DNA from: Paenibacillus sp. MSJ-34
GTDB lineage: Bacteria > Bacillota > Bacilli > Paenibacillales > Paenibacillaceae
DNA length: 64,000 nt
Assembly (NCBI RefSeq): GCF_018918005.1
Contig: NZ_JAHLPR010000009.1
Span: 62,001-126,000, forward strand
Direction of reading: 5' to 3'
Part shown: positions 42,537-52,042 of the stretch, piece after piece
Layout: every line of letters starts with the position of its first letter
Position numbering within the stretch: the first letter of the stretch is position 1
The notes under the pieces: model-generated
The model's input: the letters and a program-made list of their open reading frames with translations, nothing else
Databases searched by the model: none
Told to the model about the DNA's origin: nothing
Program-made: the position numbers and the translations under genes

Positions 42537-43637
42537 ATGGCTTTGAAAGCGGGCATCGTAGGTTTGCCGAATGTAGGGAAGTCGACATTGTTCAATGCGA
42601 TTACGCAAGCGGGGGCGGAATCGGCCAACTATCCGTTTTGCACGATCGACCCGAATGTCGGTGTGGTGGAAGTGCCGGACGAGCGTTTGACCAAGTTGAC
42701 CGAATTGGTCGTTCCGAATAAGACCGTTCCGACGGCCTTTGAATTTGTCGATATCGCCGGTCTTGTGCGCGGCGCAAGCAAAGGCGAGGGGCTTGGCAAT
42801 AAGTTCTTGGCCCACATTCGCGAAGTGGATGCGATCGTGCATGTGGTGCGCTGCTTCGAAGACGAGAACATTACGCATGTAGACGGAAAGGTCGATCCGA
42901 TCAGCGATATCCAGACGATTAATCTGGAATTGATTCTCGCGGATCTGGAAAGCGTGGAGAAACGGATCGAACGTTCCCGTAAAAATATGAAGAGCGGCGA
43001 CAAAAAATATGCCGCCGAAGTCGAGGTGCTGGAGCGCGTGAAGGAAGCGCTGTATGCCGACAAACCTGCGCGCAGCGTCGAGCTCTCGGAGGAAGAGAAG
43101 CTGATTATTCGCGACTTGCATTTGCTGACGATCAAGCCGGTGCTGTACGCAGCCAACGTAAGCGAAGACGAAGCGGGCGATGCGGACAACAACCCCTATG
43201 TGCAGAAGGTGCGTGAGTTTGCGGCGGAAGAGGGCGCGGAAGTCGTACCGATCAGCGCAAAGGTTGAATCGGAGATCGCGGAACTGGAAGGCGAAGATAA
43301 AGCGATGTTTCTGGAAGAGCTCGGCTTGGAAGAGTCGGGACTTGACCGGTTAATTCGGGCGGCGTATCGCTTGCTGGGCTTATATACGTATTTTACGGCA
43401 GGGGTGCAGGAAGTTCGCGCCTGGACGATTCGCAAAGGCACGAAAGCGCCGCAGGCGGCCGGCGTTATCCACAGCGATTTCGAGCGCGGGTTCATCCGTG
43501 CGGAAGTGGTGTCTTACGACGATCTGATCGCTGCCGGCTCGATGAACGCAGTCAAGGAGCGGGGCCAGCTTCGTTTGGAAGGCAAGGAATATGTCGTGCA
43601 GGACGGCGACGTAATGCATTTCCGTTTCAACGTTTAG
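42537..43637 (+). CDS. ychF: Redox-regulated ATPase/GTPase YchF
   Basis: 366 residues of the universally conserved Obg-related YchF/OLA1 family, which binds ribosomes and prefers ATP. G1 GLPNVGKST, switch-region [17 protein letters not shown] and the characteristic NVSE in place of the NKxD specificity motif are present. A coiled-coil domain (about 125-205) and a C-terminal TGS domain (about 280-366) complete it. ATG 42537 follows TAAGGAG. It is 86 bases upstream of prfA, as in several Paenibacillus-type gene orders. Confidence 0.95.
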   Translation: MALKAGIVGLPNVGKSTLFNAITQAGAESANYPFCTIDPNVGVVEVPDERLTKLTELVVPNKTVPTAFEFVDIAGLVRGASKGEGLGNKFLAHIREVDAIVHVVRCFEDENITHVDGKVDPISDIQTINLELILADLESVEKRIERSRKNMKSGDKKYAAEVEVLERVKEALYADKPARSVELSEEEKLIIRDLHLLTIKPVLYAANVSEDEAGDADNNPYVQKVREFAAEEGAEVVPISAKVESEIAELEGEDKAMFLEELGLEESGLDRLIRAAYRLLGLYTYFTAGVQEVRAWTIRKGTKAPQAAGVIHSDFERGFIRAEVVSYDDLIAAGSMNAVKERGQLRLEGKEYVVQDGDVMHFRFNV

Positions 43638-43723
43638 CGCGTGCCGAAGCGGAATGAGGGCCAAGCGGTCGATGCGGCCTGCATAAAATACATTATTATT
43701 GAAACAGATTGAGGTGAACGAAC

Positions 43724-44791
43724 ATGTTGGACAAATTGCAATCCATTGCGGATCGTTATGAGAAATTAAGCGAATTGTTGTGCGATCCGGACGTGGCGAA
43801 CGATTCCAAAAAATTGCGCGATTATTCGAAAGAACAATCCGATATTCAACCGACGTACGAGGCGTACGTCGAATATAAGAATGTGATAGAAGAACTGGAA
43901 GCGGCCAAACAAATGCAGGGCGAAAAGCTGGACGATGAAATGCGCGAAATGGTCAAAATGGAGATTGAAGAGCTGAGCGCCAAGCAGAAGGAATTGGAAG
44001 AAAAAATCCGGATCTTGCTTCTTCCGAAAGATCCGAACGACGACAAGAACGTCATTGTGGAAATTCGCGGCGCGGCGGGAGGGGACGAGGCGGCATTGTT
44101 CGCGGCGGACCTGTACCGCATGTATACGCGTTATGCGGATGCGCAAGGCTGGCGAGTGGAATTGATGGACGCCAATATTAACGATCTCGGCGGCTTCAAG
44201 GAAGTGATCTTCATGATTAACGGCCGTGGCGCTTACAGCAAGTTGAAATACGAGAGCGGCGCACATCGCGTGCAGCGCATTCCGGTAACGGAATCGGGCG
44301 GACGCATTCATACGTCCACGTCGACGGTTGCGGTGATGCCGGAAGTCGAGGAAGTCGAAGTGGAAATTCTCGACAAGGACATTCGGGTCGATACGTTCTG
44401 TTCCAGCGGAGCGGGCGGGCAATCGGTCAATACGACGAAGTCGGCCGTACGGGTAACGCATATCCCGACCGGAATCGTAGCGACGTGTCAGGACGGAAAG
44501 TCGCAAAACGACAATAAAGTCAAAGCGCTGCAAGTGCTGCGCGCGCGCATTTACGATATTATGCGCCAAGAAGAAGAAGCGAAGTACGCCGGCGAGCGGA
44601 AGAGCAAAGTCGGTACGGGCGACCGCAGCGAGCGGATTCGCACGTATAATTTTCCGCAAAGCCGTGTGACCGACCATCGGATCGGTTTGACGCTGCATAA
44701 GCTTGACGCGGTCATGAACGGCGATATGGAGGAAATTATTGCCGCCTTGACGTTGACCGAACAAGCTGAGCTCATGGAAAAAGCGGAATAA
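43724..44791 (+). CDS. prfA: Peptide chain release factor 1
   Basis: 355 residues. RF1 recognises UAA and UAG. The stop-codon-reading PxT motif appears as [15 protein letters not shown], and the peptidyl-hydrolysis motif GGQ in [14 protein letters not shown]. The N-terminal helical domain and the [21 protein letters not shown] segment are standard. ATG 43724 follows GAGGTGAACG. prmC, which methylates the GGQ glutamine, begins 52 bases downstream and is expected to be co-transcribed. Confidence 0.97.
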   Translation: MLDKLQSIADRYEKLSELLCDPDVANDSKKLRDYSKEQSDIQPTYEAYVEYKNVIEELEAAKQMQGEKLDDEMREMVKMEIEELSAKQKELEEKIRILLLPKDPNDDKNVIVEIRGAAGGDEAALFAADLYRMYTRYADAQGWRVELMDANINDLGGFKEVIFMINGRGAYSKLKYESGAHRVQRIPVTESGGRIHTSTSTVAVMPEVEEVEVEILDKDIRVDTFCSSGAGGQSVNTTKSAVRVTHIPTGIVATCQDGKSQNDNKVKALQVLRARIYDIMRQEEEAKYAGERKSKVGTGDRSERIRTYNFPQSRVTDHRIGLTLHKLDAVMNGDMEEIIAALTLTEQAELMEKAE

Positions 44792-44843
44792 TCGGCGGTT
44801 GGCGCCGATCATTCGAAGCCTCTGCGGGAAGAGAGTGTGTTCG

Positions 44844-45728
44844 ATGCAAAATAAGACGATACGCGAAGCCTTTGTGGAGGCTTCTTCTTTTTTAAGCGAG
44901 CGGGGCGTGGCGGAAGCGCCGCATGTGGCGGAGCTGCTGCTGCGGCATCTGCTCGGCCTGGACCGCGCGGCGTATTTGCTGCGTTGGCACGAGGCTTTTC
45001 CGCCGGAGCGGGAGGCGCAGTGGCGGCAAATCGTGGCGCGCAAAGCGGCCGGGGAGCCGGCGCAGTATATTATCGGGGAACAGGAGTTCTACGGTCTCCC
45101 GTTCGAGGTGACGCCGGCGGTGCTGATCCCGCGGCCGGAGACGGAGTTGCTCGTCGAGGCCGTCGTGCGGGAAGGGCGGCGGTTGTGGCCGGACGGCGCG
45201 GATGCGTCTGCGGCCGCGCCGTCCGTGGCCGACATCGGCACCGGGAGCGGAGCGATTGCGGTGACGCTCGCGGTGCAATGTCCGACATGGCGCGTATGCG
45301 CATCGGACATTTCCGCCGCTGCGCTCGAAGTGGCGCAGCGCAATGCGGCGCGCAACGGCGCAGCCGCGCGCATCGCGTGGGCGAACGGCGACCTGCTGGC
45401 GCCGTTCGCGGGGGAGCGGTTGGACATCGTCGTGTCCAACCCGCCGTACATCCCCGCGGGAGACATCGCGGGGCTGCAGCCGGAGGTGCGCGACTATGAG
45501 CCGCGCACCGCGCTGGACGGAGGTACGGACGGGCTCGACCCGTACCGCCGCATGCTCGCGCAGCTGCCGCTGCTCGCGGGCGCGCCGCGCGTCATGGGCT
45601 TCGAGCTTGGCATGGGCCAAGCTCGCGAAGTCGCCGCCATGATGGAGGCGGCGGGACATTGGGACACGGTATACATCGTGCCCGACTTGGCGGGGATCGA
45701 ACGGCATGTCATCGCCGTCCGCACATAA
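44844..45728 (+). CDS. prmC: Release factor glutamine methyltransferase
   Basis: 294 residues. PrmC methylates the GGQ glutamine of RF1/RF2. It has an N-terminal helical RF-binding domain (about 1-80) and a class I SAM-methyltransferase domain with DIGTGSGAIA and the NPPY motif in VVSNPPYIP. Start ATG 44844 follows GGGAAGAGAG; an open frame 15 codons longer has no signal. The coding DNA from about 44,900 on is far more GC-rich than prfA next to it, with strong G/C preference at third positions. Confidence 0.95.
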   Translation: MQNKTIREAFVEASSFLSERGVAEAPHVAELLLRHLLGLDRAAYLLRWHEAFPPEREAQWRQIVARKAAGEPAQYIIGEQEFYGLPFEVTPAVLIPRPETELLVEAVVREGRRLWPDGADASAAAPSVADIGTGSGAIAVTLAVQCPTWRVCASDISAAALEVAQRNAARNGAAARIAWANGDLLAPFAGERLDIVVSNPPYIPAGDIAGLQPEVRDYEPRTALDGGTDGLDPYRRMLAQLPLLAGAPRVMGFELGMGQAREVAAMMEAAGHWDTVYIVPDLAGIERHVIAVRT

Positions 45729-45741
45729 AACAACGATAATC

Positions 45742-45769
45742 GCCCGGTTCGCGCTTCGAACCGGGCTTT
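45742..45769. terminator. Bidirectional terminator between prmC and pyrD
   Basis: GCCCGGTTCG pairs perfectly with CGAACCGGGC (45742-45766); AT-rich extensions (GATAAT and ATTATC) lengthen the stem on both sides, and a T-rich stretch follows. Confidence 0.85.
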
Positions 45770-45888
45770 ATTATCGGCAATTTTGCGGTATAGGGAGCTG
45801 TTTCGCACCTGTTCTGAGCGAACGGGATTTCGGCAAAAGGAGCGCAGCAGAAGTAATCCGCAATCCCCGAGTGCGTAAATTCAAATCG

Positions 45889-46824
45889 CTAAATGATGCC
45901 GCGGATTTCGTCCAGACTCTCGATGTTCTCCCGTTCCATAAACGCCTCGATGCCGGCAACGATGTCCTCGCCTGCACGGAGATTCGTGAAGTTGGCAGTG
46001 CCGATCTGGACGACGGCGGCCCCGGCCATAATGAATTCGATCGCGTCGCTTGCATTGGCGATGCCGCCTATTCCCATGATCGGAATTCGCACTTGTCCGG
46101 CGACCTGGTGCACCATGCGCAGCGCGATCGGTTTAATCGCAGGGCCGGACAATCCGGCATAGCCTTGCTCGAAAACGCTTTTTCTGCGGTTAATATCTAT
46201 CGCCATAGCGGAGAATGTGTTGACAAGCGACAGCGCCTCGGCCCCTTCTTCCTCGCACATTGCCGCCATTTGGACGATATTCTCGGCGTTCGGCGACAGC
46301 TTGACCGCAAGCGGAAGCGATGTTGCCGCCCTGACCTCGCGCACGACCGTTCGGGCCATGTCTGTCCTGATTCCGTAAGCCAACCCGCCATCTTTCACAT
46401 TCGGGCACGAAATGTTTAGTTCGATCATCATATCGACGCCTTGACCCCCTTGCAATCTCCGTTTCATCGTATACTCCGTGATTGCGCGTGCGCCAAGCAC
46501 ATATTCATCGACATCGCTGCCGCCAAGATTAATAATTTTTACCGGCTTGATCGTCTCCATAAATTTCATCTCTCGCTCCAGGAAAGCGGGAATGCCCGGA
46601 TTTTCCAGCCCGACGCTGTTCATCATTCCCGACGCGGTTTCCCATGCTCGAAAGCCGACGTTCCCGGTTCTCGGACGGAACGTCAATCCTTTGCCGGCAA
46701 TGCCGCCAAGCTTATTAATATCGTATATTCGGGCATATTCCATGCCGAAGCCGAACGTTCCCGAAGCCATCACGACCGGATTGGCAAACGGAATGCCCGC
46801 CACATTACAAACCATATTCCGCAT
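45889..46824 (-). CDS. pyrD: Dihydroorotate dehydrogenase, catalytic subunit (PyrDB type)
   Basis: 311 residues, FMN-dependent class 1B enzyme of pyrimidine synthesis, a TIM barrel with [15 protein letters not shown] near the start, [32 protein letters not shown] (active-site Cys region) and [14 protein letters not shown]. It works as a heterotetramer with PyrK, whose gene overlaps its 5' end by 20 bases. The preferred start is ATG 46824 with GAGGGAAG upstream. The usual Bacillus arrangement puts pyrK-pyrD inside the large pyr operon; here the pair stands alone on the opposite strand to its neighbours. Confidence 0.95.
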   Translation of the reverse strand: MRNMVCNVAGIPFANPVVMASGTFGFGMEYARIYDINKLGGIAGKGLTFRPRTGNVGFRAWETASGMMNSVGLENPGIPAFLEREMKFMETIKPVKIINLGGSDVDEYVLGARAITEYTMKRRLQGGQGVDMMIELNISCPNVKDGGLAYGIRTDMARTVVREVRAATSLPLAVKLSPNAENIVQMAAMCEEEGAEALSLVNTFSAMAIDINRRKSVFEQGYAGLSGPAIKPIALRMVHQVAGQVRIPIMGIGGIANASDAIEFIMAGAAVVQIGTANFTNLRAGEDIVAGIEAFMERENIESLDEIRGII

Positions 46825-47506
46825 CAAAGTTCACTTCCCTCGCTAGAAATACCGGACCGTCCGCGCAAGCTTTCCTGTTTCCCTCTTTACAAACTACGCT
46901 GCAAACGAGACAAGCCCCGATGCCGCAAGCCATATGCTTCTCCAACGATACATAGACGGCCGTTCCCGTATGCTCCGCTTTTTGCGCGAGCGCTCGCATC
47001 ATGGCGTTCGGGCCGCAAGCGAAGATCGCATCATATAATCCGATCTCCAGATCATTCACCAGACTTAGCCCGAATTTCGGTATAACGCGTCTTGCTGCCC
47101 GGCGAAATTCATCGACCAGATACGGTTCGTGGCTAAAGCCTAAATAAACGTCGGCCGCGGGCAATTGTTTGGCGGCATAATAGAACGGGGCGATCCCCAC
47201 GCCTCCGCCAACAAGCGCGATTTTTCCTTTCAAATTCGGAAAGCCGTTCCCGAACGGTCCTTCCAGTCCGATCGAATCTCCCGGTTTCAGCCGCGCCAAT
47301 CTCATTGTGCCTTTCCCGCGCACCTTGTACAAAAATTGAATCATGCCCGGCTTGATATTAAAAATACTAAGAGGACGTGACAGCAGCGGATCATTCTTCC
47401 ATGCGCGGAGCATATAAAATTGGCCCATCCCGCCTGAAAATTCGCCTTCGACCGTCAGAAGCCATATATTCCCGGCAACTTCGGTGTTTGAAATAACGGT
47501 TGGCAT
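46805..47506 (-). CDS. pyrK: Dihydroorotate dehydrogenase electron transfer subunit
   Basis: 233 residues: FAD-binding ferredoxin-reductase-type beta barrel, NAD-binding domain ([18 protein letters not shown]), and a C-terminal 2Fe-2S site with Cys residues in [13 protein letters not shown] and KACADGPVF. It carries electrons from dihydroorotate (via PyrD FMN) to NAD. Start ATG 47506 follows AAAGGAG. The gene precedes and overlaps pyrD. Confidence 0.95.
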   Translation of the reverse strand: MPTVISNTEVAGNIWLLTVEGEFSGGMGQFYMLRAWKNDPLLSRPLSIFNIKPGMIQFLYKVRGKGTMRLARLKPGDSIGLEGPFGNGFPNLKGKIALVGGGVGIAPFYYAAKQLPAADVYLGFSHEPYLVDEFRRAARRVIPKFGLSLVNDLEIGLYDAIFACGPNAMMRALAQKAEHTGTAVYVSLEKHMACGIGACLVCSVVCKEGNRKACADGPVFLAREVNFDAEYGL

Positions 47507-47636
47507 ACGCAACTCCTTTCAGGCAAAATATCTTCATTCCCTATTGCTAGCATAGCCGAATGCAAGCCCAAATCGAATGATAAGAGTCACAGTGCTGCCA
47601 ACTCCGGATCGTGCCGAGAGCATAGGTGTCGCGCAA

Positions 47637-47722
47637 TGTGAAAGAAATGTCACAAAAGTGTACCGGGTAATGCGATTGATAAGTGAATTAATTCACATAC
47701 GATTTTTCCGTATTTCTATACT
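47637..47722 (+). promoter_or_regulatory. FNR-type promoter of the hemerythrin gene
   Basis: AGTGAATTAATTCACA at 47682-47697 matches the Fnr consensus TGTGA-NNTANN-TCACA at all but the first base, including the central TA. TATACT at 47717-47722 is a good -10; the resulting start near 47729-47730 puts the site centre at about -40, the class II activating position. A second, looser palindrome (TGTGA and TCACA eight bases apart) is at 47637-47654. Confidence 0.65.
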
Positions 47723-47768
47723 CTTAATGTAAGGAAGCGACGAAAGCATATTTATGGAGGGATGCATG

Positions 47769-48287
47769 ATGAAAACTTATGCCGGACTGACCATTGGAGA
47801 AGAGATATTGAATCACCCGTTGTATCTTTTGGAAGAGGCGGTTGACCGATTGAAGGAAGAGCATGCGGCCCTTCGGAAAGGGCTGATGGAACTGCGCGAG
47901 GCTGCACAGACCATCGTGCGGGAGCGGCATGACGAGCAACTGATTCACATCATCACCGGTCTGAAAAAGAAGGTTGTATCCTATATGAGCGAACTGGCCG
48001 CCCATGCCAGATGGGAAGATGAAACGCTATTTCCGATGATCGCTTGGTATTTCGGCGAAGAGCCCGAGCAGTTTTGCGCGATGGAGCATGGCCATGAGTT
48101 GGCCGAGCAGTACGTATTGGCTTTTCTGGGGGCGCTGGATCGTGCAGTGCTGCCGATTCGGCCGGAAGCTGCGACGGAGATGGCTTCTTATTTGGCACAG
48201 GCTTATCTAGTACTGATGAATCACTTTCAGGAAGAGGAAGAAATGATTGTTACGCTTGCCGACCGTTCGAATGCATACGGTTACTAG
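47769..48287 (+). CDS. Hemerythrin-like (HHE) domain protein
   Basis: 172 residues, all-helical HHE cation-binding domain. The iron ligands are supplied by LKEEHAALRKGL, HARWEDETLFPMI, CAMEHGHELAEQ and NHFQEEEEMI (His/Glu pattern of the four-helix bundle). In other bacteria such proteins bind oxygen or nitric oxide, or repair iron-sulphur clusters under oxygen limitation or nitrosative stress. This fits the FNR-type promoter directly upstream. Three ATG codons lie close together; 47769 is preferred because GGAGGG lies seven bases before it (47766 and 47754 are possible). A terminator follows. Confidence 0.9.
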   Translation: MKTYAGLTIGEEILNHPLYLLEEAVDRLKEEHAALRKGLMELREAAQTIVRERHDEQLIHIITGLKKKVVSYMSELAAHARWEDETLFPMIAWYFGEEPEQFCAMEHGHELAEQYVLAFLGALDRAVLPIRPEAATEMASYLAQAYLVLMNHFQEEEEMIVTLADRSNAYGY

Positions 48288-48332
48288 GCAAAAGCGTTAA
48301 CAGACGACAATGAGATTGGGTAAATGATGACA

Positions 48333-48364
48333 AGGGGCGCTGCGGAGTCAGCGGCCCTTTTTTT
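48333..48364 (+). terminator. Terminator of the hemerythrin gene
   Basis: AGGGGCGCTG (48333-48342) pairs with CAGCGGCCCT (48349-48358) with one mismatch, followed by a T-run. Confidence 0.85.
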
Positions 48365-48529
48365 GATAGAAAATTTAATAGATTGATAGGTTTAAGTTTC
48401 ACCCGTACGGGCATACTGATCAATAGAACTCATGAGTCTCTTATAGTTTCAGCACTTATACATAGCCGCTCGAACCATCGATAATCGAACGGCGATCCTA
48501 TGATAGCGCTGCTAGGGAGGCGTTTTGGT

Positions 48530-49258
48530 ATGTTGCGTAAATCGGGACTTTTTGCCGCTTTTATTATATTCGCTTTGGTTACTATGATGATGAGTTGGGA
48601 GTTGAACCGCACGGATGCGGCGGTTGTGCAAGGCGCGATTCCGCAAGAATCGATTCGCCTGCGCATTTTGGCGAACTCGGATAGCGCTGCCGATCAGGCA
48701 GTGAAAAGGCAAATCCGCGACAAGATTGTCGCGCAAATGAATACATGGGTCGAACAGCTTGAAGAACCGCAAAGTTTGGAAGAAGCGCGCCGGATCGTAA
48801 CGACGCATTTGTCCGAAATTGAGGCGATTGTGGCGGAGGAATTGGAAGCAAAACAAATCGATTACGGCTATCAGGTCGATTTCGGCAACGTGCCGTTTCC
48901 GACAAAAATGTACGGCGATCAAGTATATCCCGCCGGGGATTACGAGGCGGTACGGGTGACTTTGGGCAAAGGCGAGGGACAGAATTGGTGGTGCGTCTTG
49001 TTTCCTCCGCTCTGCTTTATCGATGCGGGAACGGGCGAAGCGGTCGCTAAATCCCGCGACGGCCAGGAGCAAGCGGCACAAGGGAATGCCGATGCCAAAA
49101 CGGATGCGAAGAGCGTCAAAGCGAACGGAAAAGCGGAGCAGGGCGCGGAGAGAATCAATGTCGGCGCGGCCGCTGCGGCGGGCGAGACGGAAGTGCGTTT
49201 CTTCTTATGGGATTGGCTCATGCGCTTGTTCGACTTTATCGCCGGCCTGTTCGCATAA
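48530..49258 (+). CDS. spoIIR: Stage II sporulation protein R
   Basis: 242 residues. SpoIIR is made in the forespore and secreted into the intermembrane space, where it triggers SpoIIGA to process pro-sigma-E. N-terminal signal/membrane segment (about 5-25) is followed by the diagnostic SIRLRILANSDS, RDKIVAQMN, VDFGNVPFPTKMYGD and NWWCVLFPPLCF. The C-terminal 80 residues (charged Lys/Ala/Glu stretch then a terminal hydrophobic helix) exceed the Bacillus subtilis protein. Start ATG 48530 is preceded by GGGAGG; an ATG ten codons upstream is weaker. A sigma-F promoter is expected but I could not assign one. Its presence indicates a sporulating organism. Confidence 0.93.
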   Translation: MLRKSGLFAAFIIFALVTMMMSWELNRTDAAVVQGAIPQESIRLRILANSDSAADQAVKRQIRDKIVAQMNTWVEQLEEPQSLEEARRIVTTHLSEIEAIVAEELEAKQIDYGYQVDFGNVPFPTKMYGDQVYPAGDYEAVRVTLGKGEGQNWWCVLFPPLCFIDAGTGEAVAKSRDGQEQAAQGNADAKTDAKSVKANGKAEQGAERINVGAAAAAGETEVRFFLWDWLMRLFDFIAGLFA

Positions 49259-49273
49259 AGGCGGCAGGCGCGT

Positions 49274-49298
49274 CGCCCAGGATGCGATGTTGGGCGAT
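49274..49298 (+). other. Stem-loop in the spoIIR-ywlC gap
   Basis: TCGCCCA and TGGGCGA form a 7-bp stem after the spoIIR stop. No T-run follows. The remaining gap up to 49475 shows nothing recognisable. Confidence 0.4.
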
Positions 49299-49475
49299 GC
49301 GGGACGGTTCATTGCTCGATCCGTTTGCAGCGCGTCCCTTGCCTTGCCGGGAACGTTGTACGTAGAATGCCGGGCAGCTAAAACGGCGGTGGCGATTGTG
49401 TTATAATGTACATAATGAGAAGCAGCAACATTCATTAGTACGCACTAGCGAGCGAAGTAAGGAATTGAGAAACGG

Positions 49476-50681
49476 ATGAATAACCATAATACGACCGAAG
49501 CGTTTGGAACAGAAAATAGGAAGAAAGATACCCGCTTATGGAGCGTTGCAAGCGGAGCTTCCGCCGACAGCGAATCGGCGATTCGGGAAGCGGCGGCCAT
49601 GATCGAGGCGGGCGGGACGGTCGCTTTTCCGACCGAGACGGTGTACGGTTTAGGAGCCGACGCCCGCAATACGCAGGCGGTGGAGCGGATTTTCCAGGCC
49701 AAAGGAAGGCCTTCGGACAATCCGCTTATCGTTCATATCGCTGACAGAGAGCAGCTGGACGAATTGGTGCTGCCGTACGGCGAGACGGCGCGCCGATTGA
49801 TGGCGCGCTTCTGGCCGGGCCCGCTAACGCTTGTCTTGCCGGCGCGCCCCGGCGCCGTCTCGCCTCGCGTCACCGCGGGGCTGCCGACCGTCGCCGTGCG
49901 GATGCCGGCGCATGACGTCGCGCTGCGGCTGATTGCGGCCGCGGGATGTCCCGTAGCGGCGCCGAGCGCGAACCGCTCCGGACGCCCGAGCCCGACGCTC
50001 GCCGCGCATGTGCGCGAAGACCTCGCCGGCTGCATTGACGGCATCGTCGACGGCGGGCCGACCGGCGTCGGCCTCGAATCGACCGTCGTCGAGCTGATCG
50101 GCGAGCGCGTCAATGTGCTGCGCCCGGGCGGCGTGACGCCGGCCGAGCTGCGGGAAGTCGCGGGCGAGGTCACGCTCGAGCCCGCGCTGGACGCCGCGTC
50201 CGATACGCGCCCGGAAGAGGCGGTCGCCCGGGAACGCACAGGCCGGGACGGCGACGCCGTCCAAAGCCGGAACGCGCCGCGGGCGGACAACCAAACGGCG
50301 GAGCCCGCACCGCGCTCCCCCGGTATGAAATATGCGCATTACGCGCCTCGCGGCGCCATGCGCATCGTGAAAGGGGCCGCGCCCGAGCGCGTATCGGCTT
50401 GGATCCAAGCCGAACTGGACGCGGCCCGGCGGCGCGGGGAACGCACCGGCGTACTCGCCTTCGACGAGCACGCGGGCGCCTATCGCGCCGACCTGGTCGT
50501 CTCCTGCGGCAGCTTGCGCGCCTTGGAGACGGCCGCGCAGCGGCTATACGCCGCGCTGCGCAGCTTCGACGAGCATGGCATCGGCTTCATCCTCGCCGAA
50601 GCGTGCCCCGAAGAGGGGATCGGACTTGCCGTCATGAATCGGCTCGTCAAAGCGGCGGGGCACCGAATCGTCGAAGTATAG
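49476..50681 (+). CDS. ywlC: Threonylcarbamoyl-AMP synthase (Sua5/YwlC)
   Basis: 401 residues. It makes threonylcarbamoyl-AMP from threonine, bicarbonate and ATP for tRNA t6A synthesis. The TsaC/YrdC domain (about 35-235) has AGGTVAFPTETVYGLGADA, KGRPSDNPLIVHI and GLESTVVEL. A long Ala/Arg-rich linker (about 240-285) joins it to the Sua5 C-terminal domain (about 300-400), which starts at the SPGMKYAHYAPRG motif. The linker is longer than in typical Sua5 proteins. Coding DNA from about 49,800 is very GC-rich. ATG 49476. Confidence 0.93.
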   Translation: MNNHNTTEAFGTENRKKDTRLWSVASGASADSESAIREAAAMIEAGGTVAFPTETVYGLGADARNTQAVERIFQAKGRPSDNPLIVHIADREQLDELVLPYGETARRLMARFWPGPLTLVLPARPGAVSPRVTAGLPTVAVRMPAHDVALRLIAAAGCPVAAPSANRSGRPSPTLAAHVREDLAGCIDGIVDGGPTGVGLESTVVELIGERVNVLRPGGVTPAELREVAGEVTLEPALDAASDTRPEEAVARERTGRDGDAVQSRNAPRADNQTAEPAPRSPGMKYAHYAPRGAMRIVKGAAPERVSAWIQAELDAARRRGERTGVLAFDEHAGAYRADLVVSCGSLRALETAAQRLYAALRSFDEHGIGFILAEACPEEGIGLAVMNRLVKAAGHRIVEV

Positions 50682-50783
50682 GACTTTAATGAACTCGCCT
50701 TCTTATATTTTTCTCACGCCGAGTAATCTTTCCACACTTGTCCGCATATGGTGTACAAGACGCTATGGACAAGGGGAGAGATT

Positions 50784-51344
50784 ATGTTGGACGGACCGGC
50801 TCAATGGGGTGAATTGTTTACCATCTTTATTATGGCGGTGGCGCTGGGATTGGACGCGTTCTCGCTGGGCATCGGCATCGGATTGAAGGGCATCCGCCTG
50901 CGCGATATCGCCACCATCGGCTCCGTTGTAGCGTTGTTCCATATGATGATGCCTTTGATGGGCTTGTTTACGGGACAGTATGTCGGCTATTTGCTCGGCC
51001 ACGTGGCAACCGCCGCAGCCGGGGTGCTGCTGCTTTTGCTTGGAGGACATATGATTTACAGTTCCATGCGGGGCGAGGAGAAACGCTCTTTCGATCACCG
51101 CAGCGCCGTCGGCGTGCTGCTTTTTTCGTTAAGCGTGAGCATCGATTCCTTCTCCGTGGGCGTGTCTTTGGGCATGTTCAAAGTCGATCCGATTGTCGCC
51201 GTTCTCTCGTTCGGCATTTGCGGGGGCATCATGTCGATGATCGGCCTGTTCCTCGGCAGACAAGCCAGCCGCCGGCTCAGCGAATACGGGGAGACGGTCG
51301 GAGGCGCTATTTTATTCACTTTCGGACTTCTTTTTTTATTTTGA
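50784..51344 (+). CDS. mntP: Manganese efflux pump MntP family
   Basis: 186 residues, six membrane segments in two inverted halves. Each half carries the family acidic motif: ALGLDAFSLGIGIG and SVSIDSFSVGVSLG. MntP exports Mn2+ and in Escherichia coli is manganese-regulated. Start ATG 50784 follows AAGGGGAGAG; a frame 12 codons longer has no such site. It lies between ywlC and ywlE, the standard position of ywlD. Confidence 0.9.
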   Translation: MLDGPAQWGELFTIFIMAVALGLDAFSLGIGIGLKGIRLRDIATIGSVVALFHMMMPLMGLFTGQYVGYLLGHVATAAAGVLLLLLGGHMIYSSMRGEEKRSFDHRSAVGVLLFSLSVSIDSFSVGVSLGMFKVDPIVAVLSFGICGGIMSMIGLFLGRQASRRLSEYGETVGGAILFTFGLLFLF

Positions 51345-51381
51345 TAAGGTACAAATCTGTTGGACATAAAGGAGAACGCAC

Positions 51382-51966
51382 GTGAAAAACATTTTATTCG
51401 TATGCACCGGCAATACATGCCGCAGCCCGATCGCGGAAGTTATATTGCGCCACAAGGCGGCTGAGCGCGGATTGGAGCTGGACGTTCGTTCCGCCGGCGT
51501 CTCCGCCCTCAAAGGGGCGAAGATGTCGCCGAATACGGCGGAGACGTTGCGAAGCTATGAGATTGCCGAAGACTGGGCTTCTACGCCGCTCACAAAAGAG
51601 GAAGTCGGCTGGGCCGAATTGATCTTGACGATGACGAACGGCCATAAGCGGTATGTGGTGCAAAGCTATCCCGAAGCGGTCGATAAGACATTCACTTTGA
51701 AAGAATATATCGAATCGGACGAACGCGTTCTATCCGGCTTGAAAGAGTTTGAGGAACTCGTCGCCGAGTATCATTTGAAAAAAATGATCGGAGAATCGGT
51801 CTCGGAGCAAGATCACGCCCGAATGGCCGAACTGCAGCGGAACATCCCGAATTTCGACATTTCCGATCCGTTCGGCGGCTCGCTCGAGACGTATCGCGCC
51901 TGCGCGGCGGAGATCGAGGAGGCGCTTCACAAGCTGCTGGACAAGCTGGCACAGGAGGAGGCGTGA
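51382..51966 (+). CDS. ywlE: Protein arginine phosphatase (YwlE family)
   Basis: 194 residues of the low-molecular-weight phosphatase fold. The P-loop VCTGNTCRSP has the Thr in position five that, in Bacillus subtilis YwlE, confers selectivity for phospho-arginine. The general acid Asp lies in FDISDPFGGSLETYR. The protein is about 40 residues longer than the subtilis enzyme: an insertion of charged helix (about 113-160) lies between TLKEY and the DPFGG loop. It counteracts McsB arginine kinase in stress regulation. GTG 51382 follows AAAGGAG. Confidence 0.9.
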   Translation: MKNILFVCTGNTCRSPIAEVILRHKAAERGLELDVRSAGVSALKGAKMSPNTAETLRSYEIAEDWASTPLTKEEVGWAELILTMTNGHKRYVVQSYPEAVDKTFTLKEYIESDERVLSGLKEFEELVAEYHLKKMIGESVSEQDHARMAELQRNIPNFDISDPFGGSLETYRACAAEIEEALHKLLDKLAQEEA

Positions 51967-52007
51967 CGGCCGCCGGCCTTCTGTTTGCTTCGCGGTCGAT
52001 TAGCGGA

Positions 52008-52036
52008 TTGCTTTTCGATAGGAAATGCGTTATGAT
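52008..52036 (+). promoter_or_regulatory. Promoter of the ZTP riboswitch-rpiB-ywlG-glyA unit
   Basis: TTGCTT (52008-52013), 17-bp spacer, TATGAT (52031-52036). Transcription would begin near 52043, just before the riboswitch aptamer. A further TATAAT at 52191-52196, downstream of the riboswitch terminator, has no good -35 partner. Confidence 0.65.
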
Positions 52037-52042
52037 ACCTAT

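Noticed and set aside
43766-45043. 425-codon minus-strand frame opposite prfA
   Set aside because: Antisense shadow of the conserved prfA and prmC genes, with Arg/His-rich meaningless product.
48289-48302. cre-like sequence after the hemerythrin gene
   Set aside because: It matches 12 of 14 positions but lies between a stop codon and its terminator, with no promoter to regulate.
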